NCBI RefSeq assembly: GCF_019091455.1
Contig: NZ_JAGXJN010000010.1
Coordinates: forward strand, 120,682-184,681
Length of the DNA stretch: 64,000 nucleotides
DNA from: Chitinophaga sp. GbtcB8
GTDB taxonomy: Bacteria; Bacteroidota; Bacteroidia; Chitinophagales; Chitinophagaceae
Direction of reading: 5' to 3'
This document shows positions 33,791-42,220 of this stretch, piece by piece. Below the pieces are notes generated by a model, which worked only from the letters and a program-made list of their open reading frames with translations, was not told where the DNA came from and searched no databases. A program made the position numbers and the translations under genes. The stretch's first letter is position 1; every line of letters begins with the position of its first letter.

Positions 33791-35425
33791 TTAATCTATC
33801 CGGTCAAAGGCAGGCAGCTCCCCGATAGGGGCCTGGATCGCTGCTTTTAATGGGCCTGTAAATACTTTTCCATCTTGACCTGCCCATTTGCCTTTCGGAA
33901 ATAACACGGTCCTGGTGGAAGTTTTATCAAGCACCGGGGCTACCATCAGACGGTCCCCCAGCATAAACTGGTCTTTGACAGCTGAAAGGCCCTGGTTAGG
34001 AAAAACATATTCCATACAGCGGACAACCGGTTCCCCGCTTTTAGCGGATGCGCTTACTGTTTGAAGGATGTAGGGAGCATATTTTTTCCGGAGCAATACG
34101 GCATTTTTTACTGCTGCCAGGTGCTCTTTATCCAGGATGCGCCAGGGTGCAACGGAAAACTGCATCATGGGCATTAATGCGCTGCATTCAGCAGAACGTA
34201 CCACCAGGTCCTGGTCAAAATTGGCAAGGCCAATAAACGAACCGTATTCCCCGCCACCGATCATATCCGGGCAGGTGAACTGGTAGCCCAATAAACCCGC
34301 TGCGATCATGTTCGGGATCAGTTTTTTCAGATCGTTCCAATTGTGCTTTTTATCGCGGAGCCTTTCAGCAAGGGGCTGGCCGCCTCTTTTCCACATGGCG
34401 CGGTATTCATTCAGCTTATAGTAAGTGCCAAATACGCCCCATAGCTCGCACTGTTCATTGGCGTTCTTTTTTTCATAGGTGAGTATATTCCCGGTATAGA
34501 ATTCTATATCTCCGGCATCAAATTTAAAACCGTCAACCCCGTATTGGGAGCTCATATTATCCAGCTGTTTTTTATACCAGGTTTGCGCGCCGGGATTGGT
34601 AAAATCAAGGCATGCGCTATAACCGTTCCACCAGCTAATGATAGCCGGTTTGGCAGCGTCTTTCCACTTCAGGGTTTTATCGCCTTTGTTATCCATGATC
34701 AGGTACCGGTCATCGTTTAGTTCACGGAAGATCTCTGTATCCGGCGATATGAACGGACTTACCCAGATCATTACCTTGAAGCCTAACTGGTGTAATTCAA
34801 GGATCATTTGTTTAGCATCGGGAAACCGGTCCTTCCTGAATTGAAATTTACCGTAATAGTCAGCCCAGTTATCATCGATCATCAGAACACCGGGTGGAAA
34901 ACCATTGTCAATGATGGCATGGGCATACTTAAGAATATCGGTTTGGTTCTGGTTATAAACAAGCTCTATCCAGGTATTATACTGCGGGCGGGTGAACAGC
35001 AGGCTGTCAGGCATTTGCCCGGTGGCCTTGAAATGTTTGTTGCTGGCGGATGTGAAGGCATCGGCCAGGGTTTTACCGGCGTTATAAATATTTACACTGT
35101 CAAGGTTATCTGAAACCAGCAGCTCATTTTCCGAAAGAATGAATTTAAACGGCTGATTGCTCCAGATGTACCTTCCGGCAGTAGAAAGCAAAAATGGCGC
35201 TGACTGGTTACCGTTATTATTCCCAAAAAGATTAAACTTATAACCTGGTTCATAAGGAGCCAGGTTTCCTTCGTCGACTGTTCCCCCATACCATCGCTCG
35301 CCTTTTAATAGTTTGAAATGTTTTTGGCCTCCCTGCTGAGCTGTTGAGAAAAGTGGCAGTATTATGAGCGAAGCAGCAATGATGTGCTTTGTTAATTTTA
35401 GAATGGTCATGATTTGATAGTTCAT
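33791..35425 (-). CDS. Glycoside hydrolase family 31 enzyme, exported
   Basis: The 544-residue protein has a signal peptide (HIIAASLIILPLFSTAQ; the start may be M1 or M6) and a GH31 (alpha/beta)8 barrel. The nucleophile is D303 in GVDGFKFDAGD and the likely acid/base is D387 in FTCPDMIGGGEYGSF. Other markers are PGVLMIDDNWADYYGKFQF, GFKVMIWVSPFISPDTE and the distal PVVRCMEYVFPNQG. It is shorter than typical alpha-glucosidases of the family and lacks extra C-terminal domains. It would release terminal alpha-linked sugars in the periplasm. It is convergent with the SPFH gene, 5 bp apart, with no room for a terminator. Confidence 0.85.
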   Translation of the reverse strand: MNYQIMTILKLTKHIIAASLIILPLFSTAQQGGQKHFKLLKGERWYGGTVDEGNLAPYEPGYKFNLFGNNNGNQSAPFLLSTAGRYIWSNQPFKFILSENELLVSDNLDSVNIYNAGKTLADAFTSASNKHFKATGQMPDSLLFTRPQYNTWIELVYNQNQTDILKYAHAIIDNGFPPGVLMIDDNWADYYGKFQFRKDRFPDAKQMILELHQLGFKVMIWVSPFISPDTEIFRELNDDRYLIMDNKGDKTLKWKDAAKPAIISWWNGYSACLDFTNPGAQTWYKKQLDNMSSQYGVDGFKFDAGDIEFYTGNILTYEKKNANEQCELWGVFGTYYKLNEYRAMWKRGGQPLAERLRDKKHNWNDLKKLIPNMIAAGLLGYQFTCPDMIGGGEYGSFIGLANFDQDLVVRSAECSALMPMMQFSVAPWRILDKEHLAAVKNAVLLRKKYAPYILQTVSASAKSGEPVVRCMEYVFPNQGLSAVKDQFMLGDRLMVAPVLDKTSTRTVLFPKGKWAGQDGKVFTGPLKAAIQAPIGELPAFDRID

Positions 35426-35568
35426 TTTTCTGAATGCAATAGGGGAGGTGGTGTAAGCTTCAAATATTAGGCTTTAAAATAGGTATTTATAGCGGAGGAT
35501 GCAATGGGGATGGAAAAATGCCGGGATATATTTTAAATTCAAGTTTTTTTTCGAAAAGTTTAAATACA

Positions 35569-35964
35569 ATGAAGATTAAGGTAGTTTTCGGAAGTGTACT
35601 GTTTTTAGCCGCTGGCTGTTTTGATATTTTCACTGAGAAACAAATAGAACTTGTAGGGCATATTTCACTGATTAGTTCAAATAAACCAGATGATAAGGAG
35701 TATACAATGGTGCTATATAAAGATGGAATCAATGAAAATGTGATATACGAAAACATCAAAGATGTTGCTGGAGATGACTCTGTTTTATTTGTGAGATCGA
35801 TTAACAATGAATGTAATGATGTCTATTACAAAATAATCCATGACAAAGGGCAGCACCTTATCAAGGTTATAAATATAAATTCGAAAGATTATTTGCAACA
35901 ACTAAATGTTATGGAAGTAAAGTATGGCTTTCATGATGAAGCTCCATGCGTTAGTAATCTTTAG
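35569..35964 (+). CDS. Small uncharacterised lipoprotein
   Basis: The chosen ATG at 35569 gives a lipoprotein signal (MKIKVVFGSVLFLAAGC, lipidation at C17) and 131 residues in all; a longer frame from 35518 only adds residues before this signal. The mature part is polar and mixed (GHISLISSNKPDDKEYTMVL; YYKIIHDKGQHLIKVINI). No family is recognised. The gene is A+T-rich and stands alone between the GH31 and Fic genes. Confidence 0.55.
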   Translation: MKIKVVFGSVLFLAAGCFDIFTEKQIELVGHISLISSNKPDDKEYTMVLYKDGINENVIYENIKDVAGDDSVLFVRSINNECNDVYYKIIHDKGQHLIKVININSKDYLQQLNVMEVKYGFHDEAPCVSNL

Positions 35965-36010
35965 TAAAACTAAAATTAATTGTCTGAAAACTGATAAAAG
36001 TAACAGCAAA

Positions 36011-36109
36011 TGCGGAGAATAAAGCCCTTATCCTCCGCATAATTTGCGTAGAATAAATTGCTTTTGCGGAGAATAAGGGCTATATTCGACGCATAATATG
36101 CATAGAATG
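36011..36109. repeat. Six-copy TGCGGAGAATAA repeat array over the Fic promoter and start
   Basis: The motif occurs directly at 36011-36022, 36045-36056 (TGCGTAGAATAA), 36065-36076 and, weaker, 36099-36109, and inverted at 36028-36039 (TTATCCTCCGCA) and 36083-36093 (TATTCGACGCA). Neighbouring direct and inverted copies form hairpins; GCGGAGAATAAGGGCT near 36066 also pairs with AGCCCTTATCCTCCGC near 36023. The last copy overlaps the Fic start codon. The order suggests cooperative binding of a regulator. Confidence 0.7.
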
Positions 36110-37207
36110 TATATCCATCAATTAAAGGAATGGCCTGATTTTCAATGGAATAGCGAGCAAGTTGGCATGCTGCTGGCGGAAGTACGCTACCGCCAGGGCA
36201 GGCTTTTAGGGCAGATGGAGGGCTTAGGTTTCCGTTTAAAGGAAGAGGCTACCCTTCAAACGCTGACGATGGATGTTTTGAAATCCAGCGAAATAGAAGG
36301 TGAGATATTGAATCCTGACCAGGTACGTTCTTCTATCGCACGACGTTTGGGAATGGATGTTGCAGGGCTGGTTCCTTCGGACAGGAACGTTGAGGGTGTT
36401 GTTGAAATGATGCTGGATGCAACACAGCAGTATACTTTGCCTTTAGCTGATGAACGCCTTTTTGGATGGCATGCATCATTATTTCCTACGGGACGCAGCG
36501 GCATGCACAAAATTGTGGTAGGAGCATGGCGCGATAACGCAAAAAATGATCCTATGCAAGTTGTATCCGGCGCTATGGGGCGTACAAAAGTACATTTTCA
36601 GGCGCCGGATGCAGATATTCTTGATAAAGAAATGAGCCAATTCCTGGATTGGTTTAATACAGAAGATAAACTGGATCCTGTATTAAAGGCTGCAATTGCA
36701 CATCTTTGGTTCGTAACTATTCATCCTTTTGATGATGGTAATGGACGTATTACGCGCGCTATCACTGATATGCAGCTATCACGTGCTGATGGCAGCAGGC
36801 AACGCTTTTATAGCATGTCTGCACAGATCAGGATTGAACGGAAAAATTATTACGACATACTTGAGAGAACTCAAAAAGATACACTTGACATAACAGCCTG
36901 GCTGGATTGGTTTTTAACATGTCTTAACCGTGCTATAACCGCTACAGATGATACACTTGCAGCCGTCATCAGGAAAGCAAGATTCTGGGAGAATCCGGCA
37001 GCACAATCCATTAATGAGAGGCAAAGGCTGATGCTGAATAAATTATTGGATGGATTCCACGGCAAATTAACTTCATCTAAATGGGCTACCATTGCTAAAT
37101 GTTCACAGGATACAGCGATCCGTGACATTCAGGATCTCATAGAACGTGGCCTTTTAGTAAAAGAAGCTGCCGGGGGAAGAAGCACCAGTTATGTTTTGAA
37201 TGCATGA
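36098..37207 (+). CDS. Fic-family AMP-transferase with N-terminal inhibitory helix (DUF4172)
   Basis: The 369-residue protein carries the complete Fic motif HPFDDGNGR (H209 to R217), and the N-terminal inhibitory motif SxxxEG in SSEIEGE (S63, E67, G68), which marks a class II self-inhibited Fic enzyme. The N-terminal part matches DUF4172 (WPDFQWNSEQVGMLLAEVRY; QGRLLGQMEGLGF). A winged helix follows at the C-terminus (LTSSKWATIAKCSQDTAIRD; RGLLVKEAAGGRSTSYVL), so it may also bind DNA and control itself. It would transfer AMP to a protein target. Its 3' end overlaps the convergent GNAT gene by 19 bp. Confidence 0.93.
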   Translation: MHRMYIHQLKEWPDFQWNSEQVGMLLAEVRYRQGRLLGQMEGLGFRLKEEATLQTLTMDVLKSSEIEGEILNPDQVRSSIARRLGMDVAGLVPSDRNVEGVVEMMLDATQQYTLPLADERLFGWHASLFPTGRSGMHKIVVGAWRDNAKNDPMQVVSGAMGRTKVHFQAPDADILDKEMSQFLDWFNTEDKLDPVLKAAIAHLWFVTIHPFDDGNGRITRAITDMQLSRADGSRQRFYSMSAQIRIERKNYYDILERTQKDTLDITAWLDWFLTCLNRAITATDDTLAAVIRKARFWENPAAQSINERQRLMLNKLLDGFHGKLTSSKWATIAKCSQDTAIRDIQDLIERGLLVKEAAGGRSTSYVLNA

Positions 37208-37644
37208 CCCATCTCCATCTCCCACTTATCCAGCCCTTTCCCAAAACCGTCTTTTACAACCTCTTTTGCAACAAACCCCAGCCTTTCATAAAATGCCTTC
37301 GTGTGCTGGCTGGTTTCAATTCTGCAAACCACTCCCGGGTGCTGTTTTTGCAGCAATTCCAACCTATAGCGCGTAAATAATTTGCCAATGCCCTGGCGGT
37401 GATGATCCGCATGCACCATGCCCCAGGTAAGTACAGCTACCTGTTTCTCAGGAAAGTAAAAAACACCTCCGCAGGCAAGAATGCCGCCATCTCGTTCTGC
37501 TACATAATAACCTGTTGTAGTATGGTTATCCAGCCAGTCTGTAAATAAGGCCTTTTCTTCCGGTGCAAAGAATGCAGGCATATTACTCTCAAAAATAGCA
37601 ATACAGGCATCCCGGAAAGCTGGGTTATATGCTACAATATTCAT
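37189..37644 (-). CDS. GNAT-family N-acetyltransferase
   Basis: The 151-residue protein shows the GNAT layout: an N-terminal helix (AFRDACIAIFESNMPAFFAP), strands (GYYVAERDGGILACGGVFYF; VLTWGMVHADHHRQGIG) with the acetyl-CoA loop HRQGIGKLFTRYRL, and the late TKAFYERLGFVAKEVV. It uses acetyl-CoA to acetylate an unknown amine in the cytoplasm. The coding sequence runs convergent into the Fic gene and their last 19 bp overlap, so no terminator separates them. Confidence 0.88.
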   Translation of the reverse strand: MNIVAYNPAFRDACIAIFESNMPAFFAPEEKALFTDWLDNHTTTGYYVAERDGGILACGGVFYFPEKQVAVLTWGMVHADHHRQGIGKLFTRYRLELLQKQHPGVVCRIETSQHTKAFYERLGFVAKEVVKDGFGKGLDKWEMEMGHAFKT

Positions 37645-37713
37645 CTTACGATATTAATCAATGATTTTTTACAATCCACCCGCTTATTTCCCCAATAGCT
37701 TTGCATTAAAAAT

Positions 37714-38121
37714 ATGAAACAATTCAGCTGCCTGTGTTTATTGCTGCTACTGGCATTCACCCAGGTTTCCGGACAACAAAACAACAAGAAAATTATGACA
37801 CAACAAACACTGATCGACCGGTTCATAGTACCGCAGCCCGCTATTGATACCTTTATGCAACGGGTAAATTACAACCGCAATTTCATTAAGCAACTACCGG
37901 GATTTATACACGATGCCGCTTACCAGCATAGGGATGAAAAAGGGAATTTAATCTTTGTAACCGTAGCGGTATGGGAAAATGAAACCGTGATCAACAACGC
38001 AAAAGCCGCTGTGCAGGCGGAATACAAAAAAATCGGTTTTAACATGCCGCAGTTTTTAGAGCAGGCTGGCATTACCATAGAAAGGGGCATCTATGAAGAA
38101 GTCGTGGAGAAGGGGCAATAA
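37714..38121 (+). CDS. Antibiotic biosynthesis monooxygenase-like (ABM) domain protein
   Basis: The 135-residue frame starts with a plausible signal peptide (CLCLLLLLAFTQVSGQ), then an ABM-type ferredoxin-like domain: TLIDRFIVPQPAIDTFMQRV, NYNRNFIKQLPGFIHDAAY, GNLIFVTVAVWENETVINNA. An inner ATG at 37795 would make a cytoplasmic protein without the signal; the signal-like part is convincing enough to prefer the longer form. The gene is alone, 33 bp before the stop of the convergent SMI1/KNR4 gene. Confidence 0.65.
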   Translation: MKQFSCLCLLLLLAFTQVSGQQNNKKIMTQQTLIDRFIVPQPAIDTFMQRVNYNRNFIKQLPGFIHDAAYQHRDEKGNLIFVTVAVWENETVINNAKAAVQAEYKKIGFNMPQFLEQAGITIERGIYEEVVEKGQ

Positions 38122-38156
38122 GTTACTACCAGTAATACATCCGCTGCATTCAATTA

Positions 38157-38759
38157 TCAATTATCCCTCTCCGCCCGCTTCCTTACAATCCATTTATCCA
38201 GCTGCACATCCAGCTTCTCAAACAGCTCCACAAAGTTTGCAGCTAAGGGTCTTGGCTTTGTGTAGTTATCCTCATGATCCAGCCATACCAGGGGGTAATC
38301 CACATCAGGCTGGGTAGTGCCATGGCTGTCAAAACATACCACGCCATAATCGCTGTAATCAGCTATGGGCAGGTAGCCATGATCCATCAGCTCTGCAGGG
38401 TATCCAATGATCCATTCTTTCATGCTATCCAGCCAGTCATCGGGAATGCTTTTGAAGAATGAGATACGGGGCAGGCCCAGCGGTAGCTCAATAAAATGCA
38501 GGTACTGTAAAAAGGCTTTGTAAGAGGGGGGTAGCTGGCTGCCTAAGAACTCTTCCAGCAAATACAGCTGTGTATCTGTTACAGTGCTGGGAAGGGGTTT
38601 CCAGTAGGTTATTTCTTCATCATCGGGGAGGTGGCGGTGGTCTGTCATGGCATCCGGTACTTCTTCTGCTATGTACTGGTTGCCGCGGATCTCCTCCATG
38701 AAATCAAAATACTTATCTACCACTTGTTTGATTATACCAAATAGGTGTTGACGACTCAT
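38157..38759 (-). CDS. SMI1/KNR4 (SUKH) family protein, possible orphan immunity protein
   Basis: The 200-residue protein has the SUKH fold markers: VTDTQLYLLEEFLGSQLPPS, YKAFLQYLHFIELPLG, LPIADYSDYGVVCFDSHG, DYPLVWLDHEDNYTKPRPLA, NFVELFEKL. Members often protect against the nuclease ends of polymorphic toxins. No toxin gene is next to it in the window, so it would be an orphan. It has no signal peptide. Confidence 0.85.
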   Translation of the reverse strand: MSRQHLFGIIKQVVDKYFDFMEEIRGNQYIAEEVPDAMTDHRHLPDDEEITYWKPLPSTVTDTQLYLLEEFLGSQLPPSYKAFLQYLHFIELPLGLPRISFFKSIPDDWLDSMKEWIIGYPAELMDHGYLPIADYSDYGVVCFDSHGTTQPDVDYPLVWLDHEDNYTKPRPLAANFVELFEKLDVQLDKWIVRKRAERDN

Positions 38760-38822
38760 AAGATAGTTGGCATCCTTGTTCTGTGGACAAATTAATAAAA
38801 ATCTGAATGATTGTACCGCGTG

Positions 38823-39557
38823 CTAAAAATATTTCTCTATTGTCACACCGTAGTTGATGAGCAGATTCTCCCGGTCGGTACGATTTAGCTTGTTATAGCT
38901 AAGGGCAGCAGTAATAGCCAGCCAGGAACGCAGCTTCAGGGAAAGGGAGTTGGTGCTTTTAATAATATAGTCTTCCCCGTTCTGGAGGGATTGCTGGAAA
39001 TATTGGGCGCCTTCCAGCACAACAATGTTCTTAATGGTCCATTTATAGGTAACCCGGAAAGAGTTACGGAAAGTGTGATATACATCCGGGATGGTATCTT
39101 TCAGGAAAAGATCGCTGTTCTCGAACAGGATCCCGTCACTTAATGTAAGTGTGGCATTGGGGCGGCTGATCACATCATAGGCTGCGCCCAGGCCTCCCTG
39201 GAAACGGTTGTTGATCTTCAGGGAAAAGCTTTTATCGTAGCTGGCCAGTCCCCAGTAAAAAAAGTGGCGGTTGCGCTGGTACAGGTTAAAGTCAAGCGCT
39301 GCTGTTACATCATTATTGGTCAGCGCTTTGTCCTGCTGCCCATACACATAGCTGGCGCCGGCATTCAGCACCACTTTTTTCTTGCTTACCTTAAAAGCGG
39401 CCATATTGTTCAGCAAATAGGAATTGCCGTCGTTAGTACGGTTAATAGAGCCGGTAGAGGCATACTTTACATAATAGTGGGTAGAATCGCTAAACTGTGC
39501 CAGAGCGCTAAAACCAGGCATTAATAACATTAATAGTATAACTATACGCTTCATCAT
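38823..39557 (-). CDS. DUF481-like outer-membrane beta-barrel protein
   Basis: The ATG at 39557 (MMKRIVILLMLLMPGFSALA) is preferred over an upstream start at 39599 because it directly opens a signal peptide. The product has about 244 residues of alternating strands typical of DUF481-like barrels (VVLNAGASYVYGQQDKALTN; RHFFYWGLASYDKSFSL; GGLGAAYDVISRPNATLTLS; DGILFENSDLF) and ends in YGVTIEKYF with the terminal Phe. It is divergent from the FtsX permease gene. Confidence 0.78.
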   Translation of the reverse strand: MMKRIVILLMLLMPGFSALAQFSDSTHYYVKYASTGSINRTNDGNSYLLNNMAAFKVSKKKVVLNAGASYVYGQQDKALTNNDVTAALDFNLYQRNRHFFYWGLASYDKSFSLKINNRFQGGLGAAYDVISRPNATLTLSDGILFENSDLFLKDTIPDVYHTFRNSFRVTYKWTIKNIVVLEGAQYFQQSLQNGEDYIIKSTNSLSLKLRSWLAITAALSYNKLNRTDRENLLINYGVTIEKYF

Positions 39558-39616
39558 CAGCAGCTTATATTTAACCGTTATGGTTCTACGGGGCCGCAAT
39601 TAACGTGCCCGAAGTA

Positions 39617-39694
39617 TTGTCCGTAAACGGACAATGCCCGTTCGCGGGCGGACAGCTTTGTCCGCACCGGGAACCTGTAACCCGCTCTGCTGGC
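39617..39694. promoter_or_regulatory. Cluster of GTCCG palindromes before the FtsX permease gene
   Basis: TTGTCCGT-AA-ACGGACAA (39617-39634) is a perfect palindrome with 8-bp arms. It is followed at once by GCCCG-ttcg-CGGGC and then by GCGGACA-gctt-TGTCCGC, the last two sharing bases. Three nested hairpins in 75 bp stand between the divergent barrel and permease genes, 55 bp before the permease ATG. A longer reading frame over this stretch only translates the palindromes. Confidence 0.6.
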
Positions 39695-39748
39695 AATTAT
39701 ACGGTGTTGGCAGGTTTGTTGCGTCCCCAACAGCTAAAGCGCCTGCAC

Positions 39749-42142
39749 ATGCTTAAGAATTACCTGAAAATTGCCCTGCGCAACCTCTGGAAGCATAAAG
39801 TTTTCTCTTTTATAAACATTACCGGCCTGGCGGTTGGTATGACGGCCTGCTTCCTCATTTTCCTGTACGTTCATTTTGAATTAAGCTATGATAGCTTTCA
39901 CACGAAGGCCGACCGCATTTACCGCCTGGCTACAGATGTAAAAACCCCTACAGAGGTTATACACAGTGGTATCACCAACATCCCGGTTGTACCGGCCATT
40001 AAAAATGATTTCCCGGAAGTGGAATCTTATGTGCGGGTGGCTGACCTGGAGGTGCTGGTAAGGAAAGGGAACCTTAAATTCCAGGAGGATAATATACGCG
40101 CTGTAGATTCTACCTTTTTCCGCGTGTTTGATTTTAAGCTGCTGAAAGGGGATATAGATAAGGCTTTGCAGGCGCCCTTCACCGTAGTGCTTACACAAAC
40201 CACGGCTAAAAAATATTTTGGGAATGAGGATCCGGTAGGGCAAACACTCATGTTTGACACAGAGGATGGCGGCAGAACGGCTACGGTAACCGGCTTAATG
40301 GAGGACTTCCCGGAAAACTCGCAGATAAAAGCAAGCATGCTGTTATCTATGCCCAGTCTTATACAGGTGTATGCAAAGAATTATGCGGATAACTGGACGA
40401 ATCATCACCCCGCATCTTACCTGCTGCTGTACCCGCACACCAATCCCAAAACGCTGGAAGCAAAGCTGCCGGCCTTTTTTCAGCGCCACATCGGTGAAAT
40501 GATGGCAAAGAACAAAATGTATTACACGCTTACCTTACACCCGCTGAAAGACGTGTACCTGCACTTTGGCAACAAGGACTATAGCGGGGTGGATGGCAGC
40601 GAACGCAATGTGTATATTTTTTCTGTAGTAGCAGTGCTGATACTGCTGATAGCCTGTTTCAACTTTATTAACCTTACTACCGCCCGTGCAGCAGAACGTG
40701 CAAAAGAAGTAGGCACCCGCAAAGTGGTGGGCGCCGTAAGGCACCAGCTTTCCCTGCAGTTCATCGGGGAATCCATTATACTTTGTTTCAGCGCCTTTTT
40801 ATTAACGCTGATCCTCTCCTCCCTGCTGATACCCTTATTTAACCAGCTGGCCGGTAAAACGGTGAGTAAAGGCCTGTTCCAGAACTGGCCCGCGATCGGG
40901 TGCCTGTGGCTGGGCGCTATGGGTATTGGTTTGCTGGCAGGCAGCTACCCGGCATGGGTGCTGTCAGCTTTCAGACCGGTAACGGTGCTCAAAGGGCGGT
41001 TCACCACCGGGGGCAAAGGTGTGCTGCTTAGAAAAGGTTTGGTAATAACGCAGTTCACCATTTCCCTGACCTTAATAGCCGCCACCATAATTGTGTACCG
41101 GCAAATGAGCTATATGCGCAGCCAGGACCTGGGTTTTCAAAAAGACCAGATGCTGGTGATCAGCACTTTTGTAGAAAAGCCGCAATATGCTTTCCGGGAT
41201 GCCATCAGCCGCCTGAAAGGGGTAAAGGGCAGCACCTTTTCCAGCGCAGTACCAGGTGGCAGCAGTGCCAGCGCCTATACGAAACTGGAGAATGTGAGCA
41301 GTGAAATGCAGGAATCCAACATGGATCTTTATTTCGTAGACTTTGATTATATCAGTCAGTATAAACTGAAGCTGGCAGCAGGCCGCGCTTTTTCGCTGGA
41401 TATGCCTACAGATTCTACCCAGGCCATGGTCATTAACGAAGCCACTGCAAAAGTGCTTGGGTACAGTACCCCGCAGCAGGCCATAGGCAGGCGTTTTAGC
41501 CAATGGGGCCGGGAAGGAAAGATCATAGGGGTGTTAAAAGATTTCCATGTACGCTCCCTGCAGCAGGCAATAAAACCTTTAACCATGCGCATTGAGCCCT
41601 CCAGCTTCTGGCAGCTTTCTGTACATGTAACGGCTGCCGGCCTGCCCAATACCATGGCTGCCATTGAAAAACAATGGAATGCGCTGATACCGGGCCGCCC
41701 CTTCACCTATAACTTCCTGGATGCTTCTTTTGACAAGCAATACCGTGGCGAAGAACGTTTTGGTAACCTGTTCTTCTATTTTTCCATACTGGCCATTTTT
41801 GTGTCCTGCCTGGGTTTACTGGGCCTGGTAGCTTACAGCACGGTGCAGCGCACCAAGGAAATAGGCATCCGCAAAGTAATGGGCGCCTCTGTGCTGAATG
41901 TAGTAACACTGCTTTCAAAAGACCTGATAGAGCTGGTGCTCATAGCGGTTGTTATAGCGGTGCCGGTGGTATGGTATGTCATGTACCAATGGCTGCAGGG
42001 TTTTGCCTACCGCACCACGGTGGAGTGGTGGGTGTTTGCCCTATCCGGCCTGCTGGCGGTGGCTGTGGCCCTGTTCACCATCAGCTTCCAGTCTATAAAA
42101 GCCGCGCTGGTAAATCCTATACAATCCTTAAGATCGGAGTAA
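39749..42142 (+). CDS. FtsX/MacB-type ABC transporter permease
   Basis: The start at 39749 (MLKNYLKIALRNLWKHKVFS) is chosen because it is the standard opening of this family; a frame from 39605 adds 48 residues with no sense. The 797-residue protein has a first membrane helix (FINITGLAVGMTACFLIFLY), a MacB-like periplasmic domain, three helices around residues 285-430 (VVAVLILLIACFNFINLTTA), a second periplasmic domain and a final FtsX block (LVAYSTVQRTKEIGIRKVMG). The repeated REIGTRK/KEIGIRKVMGA motif is present twice. No ATPase gene is adjacent, so the partner is elsewhere. It likely exports or signals across the envelope. Confidence 0.9.
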   Translation: MLKNYLKIALRNLWKHKVFSFINITGLAVGMTACFLIFLYVHFELSYDSFHTKADRIYRLATDVKTPTEVIHSGITNIPVVPAIKNDFPEVESYVRVADLEVLVRKGNLKFQEDNIRAVDSTFFRVFDFKLLKGDIDKALQAPFTVVLTQTTAKKYFGNEDPVGQTLMFDTEDGGRTATVTGLMEDFPENSQIKASMLLSMPSLIQVYAKNYADNWTNHHPASYLLLYPHTNPKTLEAKLPAFFQRHIGEMMAKNKMYYTLTLHPLKDVYLHFGNKDYSGVDGSERNVYIFSVVAVLILLIACFNFINLTTARAAERAKEVGTRKVVGAVRHQLSLQFIGESIILCFSAFLLTLILSSLLIPLFNQLAGKTVSKGLFQNWPAIGCLWLGAMGIGLLAGSYPAWVLSAFRPVTVLKGRFTTGGKGVLLRKGLVITQFTISLTLIAATIIVYRQMSYMRSQDLGFQKDQMLVISTFVEKPQYAFRDAISRLKGVKGSTFSSAVPGGSSASAYTKLENVSSEMQESNMDLYFVDFDYISQYKLKLAAGRAFSLDMPTDSTQAMVINEATAKVLGYSTPQQAIGRRFSQWGREGKIIGVLKDFHVRSLQQAIKPLTMRIEPSSFWQLSVHVTAAGLPNTMAAIEKQWNALIPGRPFTYNFLDASFDKQYRGEERFGNLFFYFSILAIFVSCLGLLGLVAYSTVQRTKEIGIRKVMGASVLNVVTLLSKDLIELVLIAVVIAVPVVWYVMYQWLQGFAYRTTVEWWVFALSGLLAVAVALFTISFQSIKAALVNPIQSLRSE

Positions 42143-42220
42143 ATAGCACGAATTTTATCTTTTCCCGAATTTCATTTTTACTATTTTTATCCGGTAGTAA
42201 AGTAAATCCAGGAGGTAATT

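Noticed and set aside
39605..39748. 48-residue N-terminal extension of the FtsX permease
   Set aside because: It translates a cluster of palindromes; the family start MLKNYLKIALRNLWKHK is at 39749.
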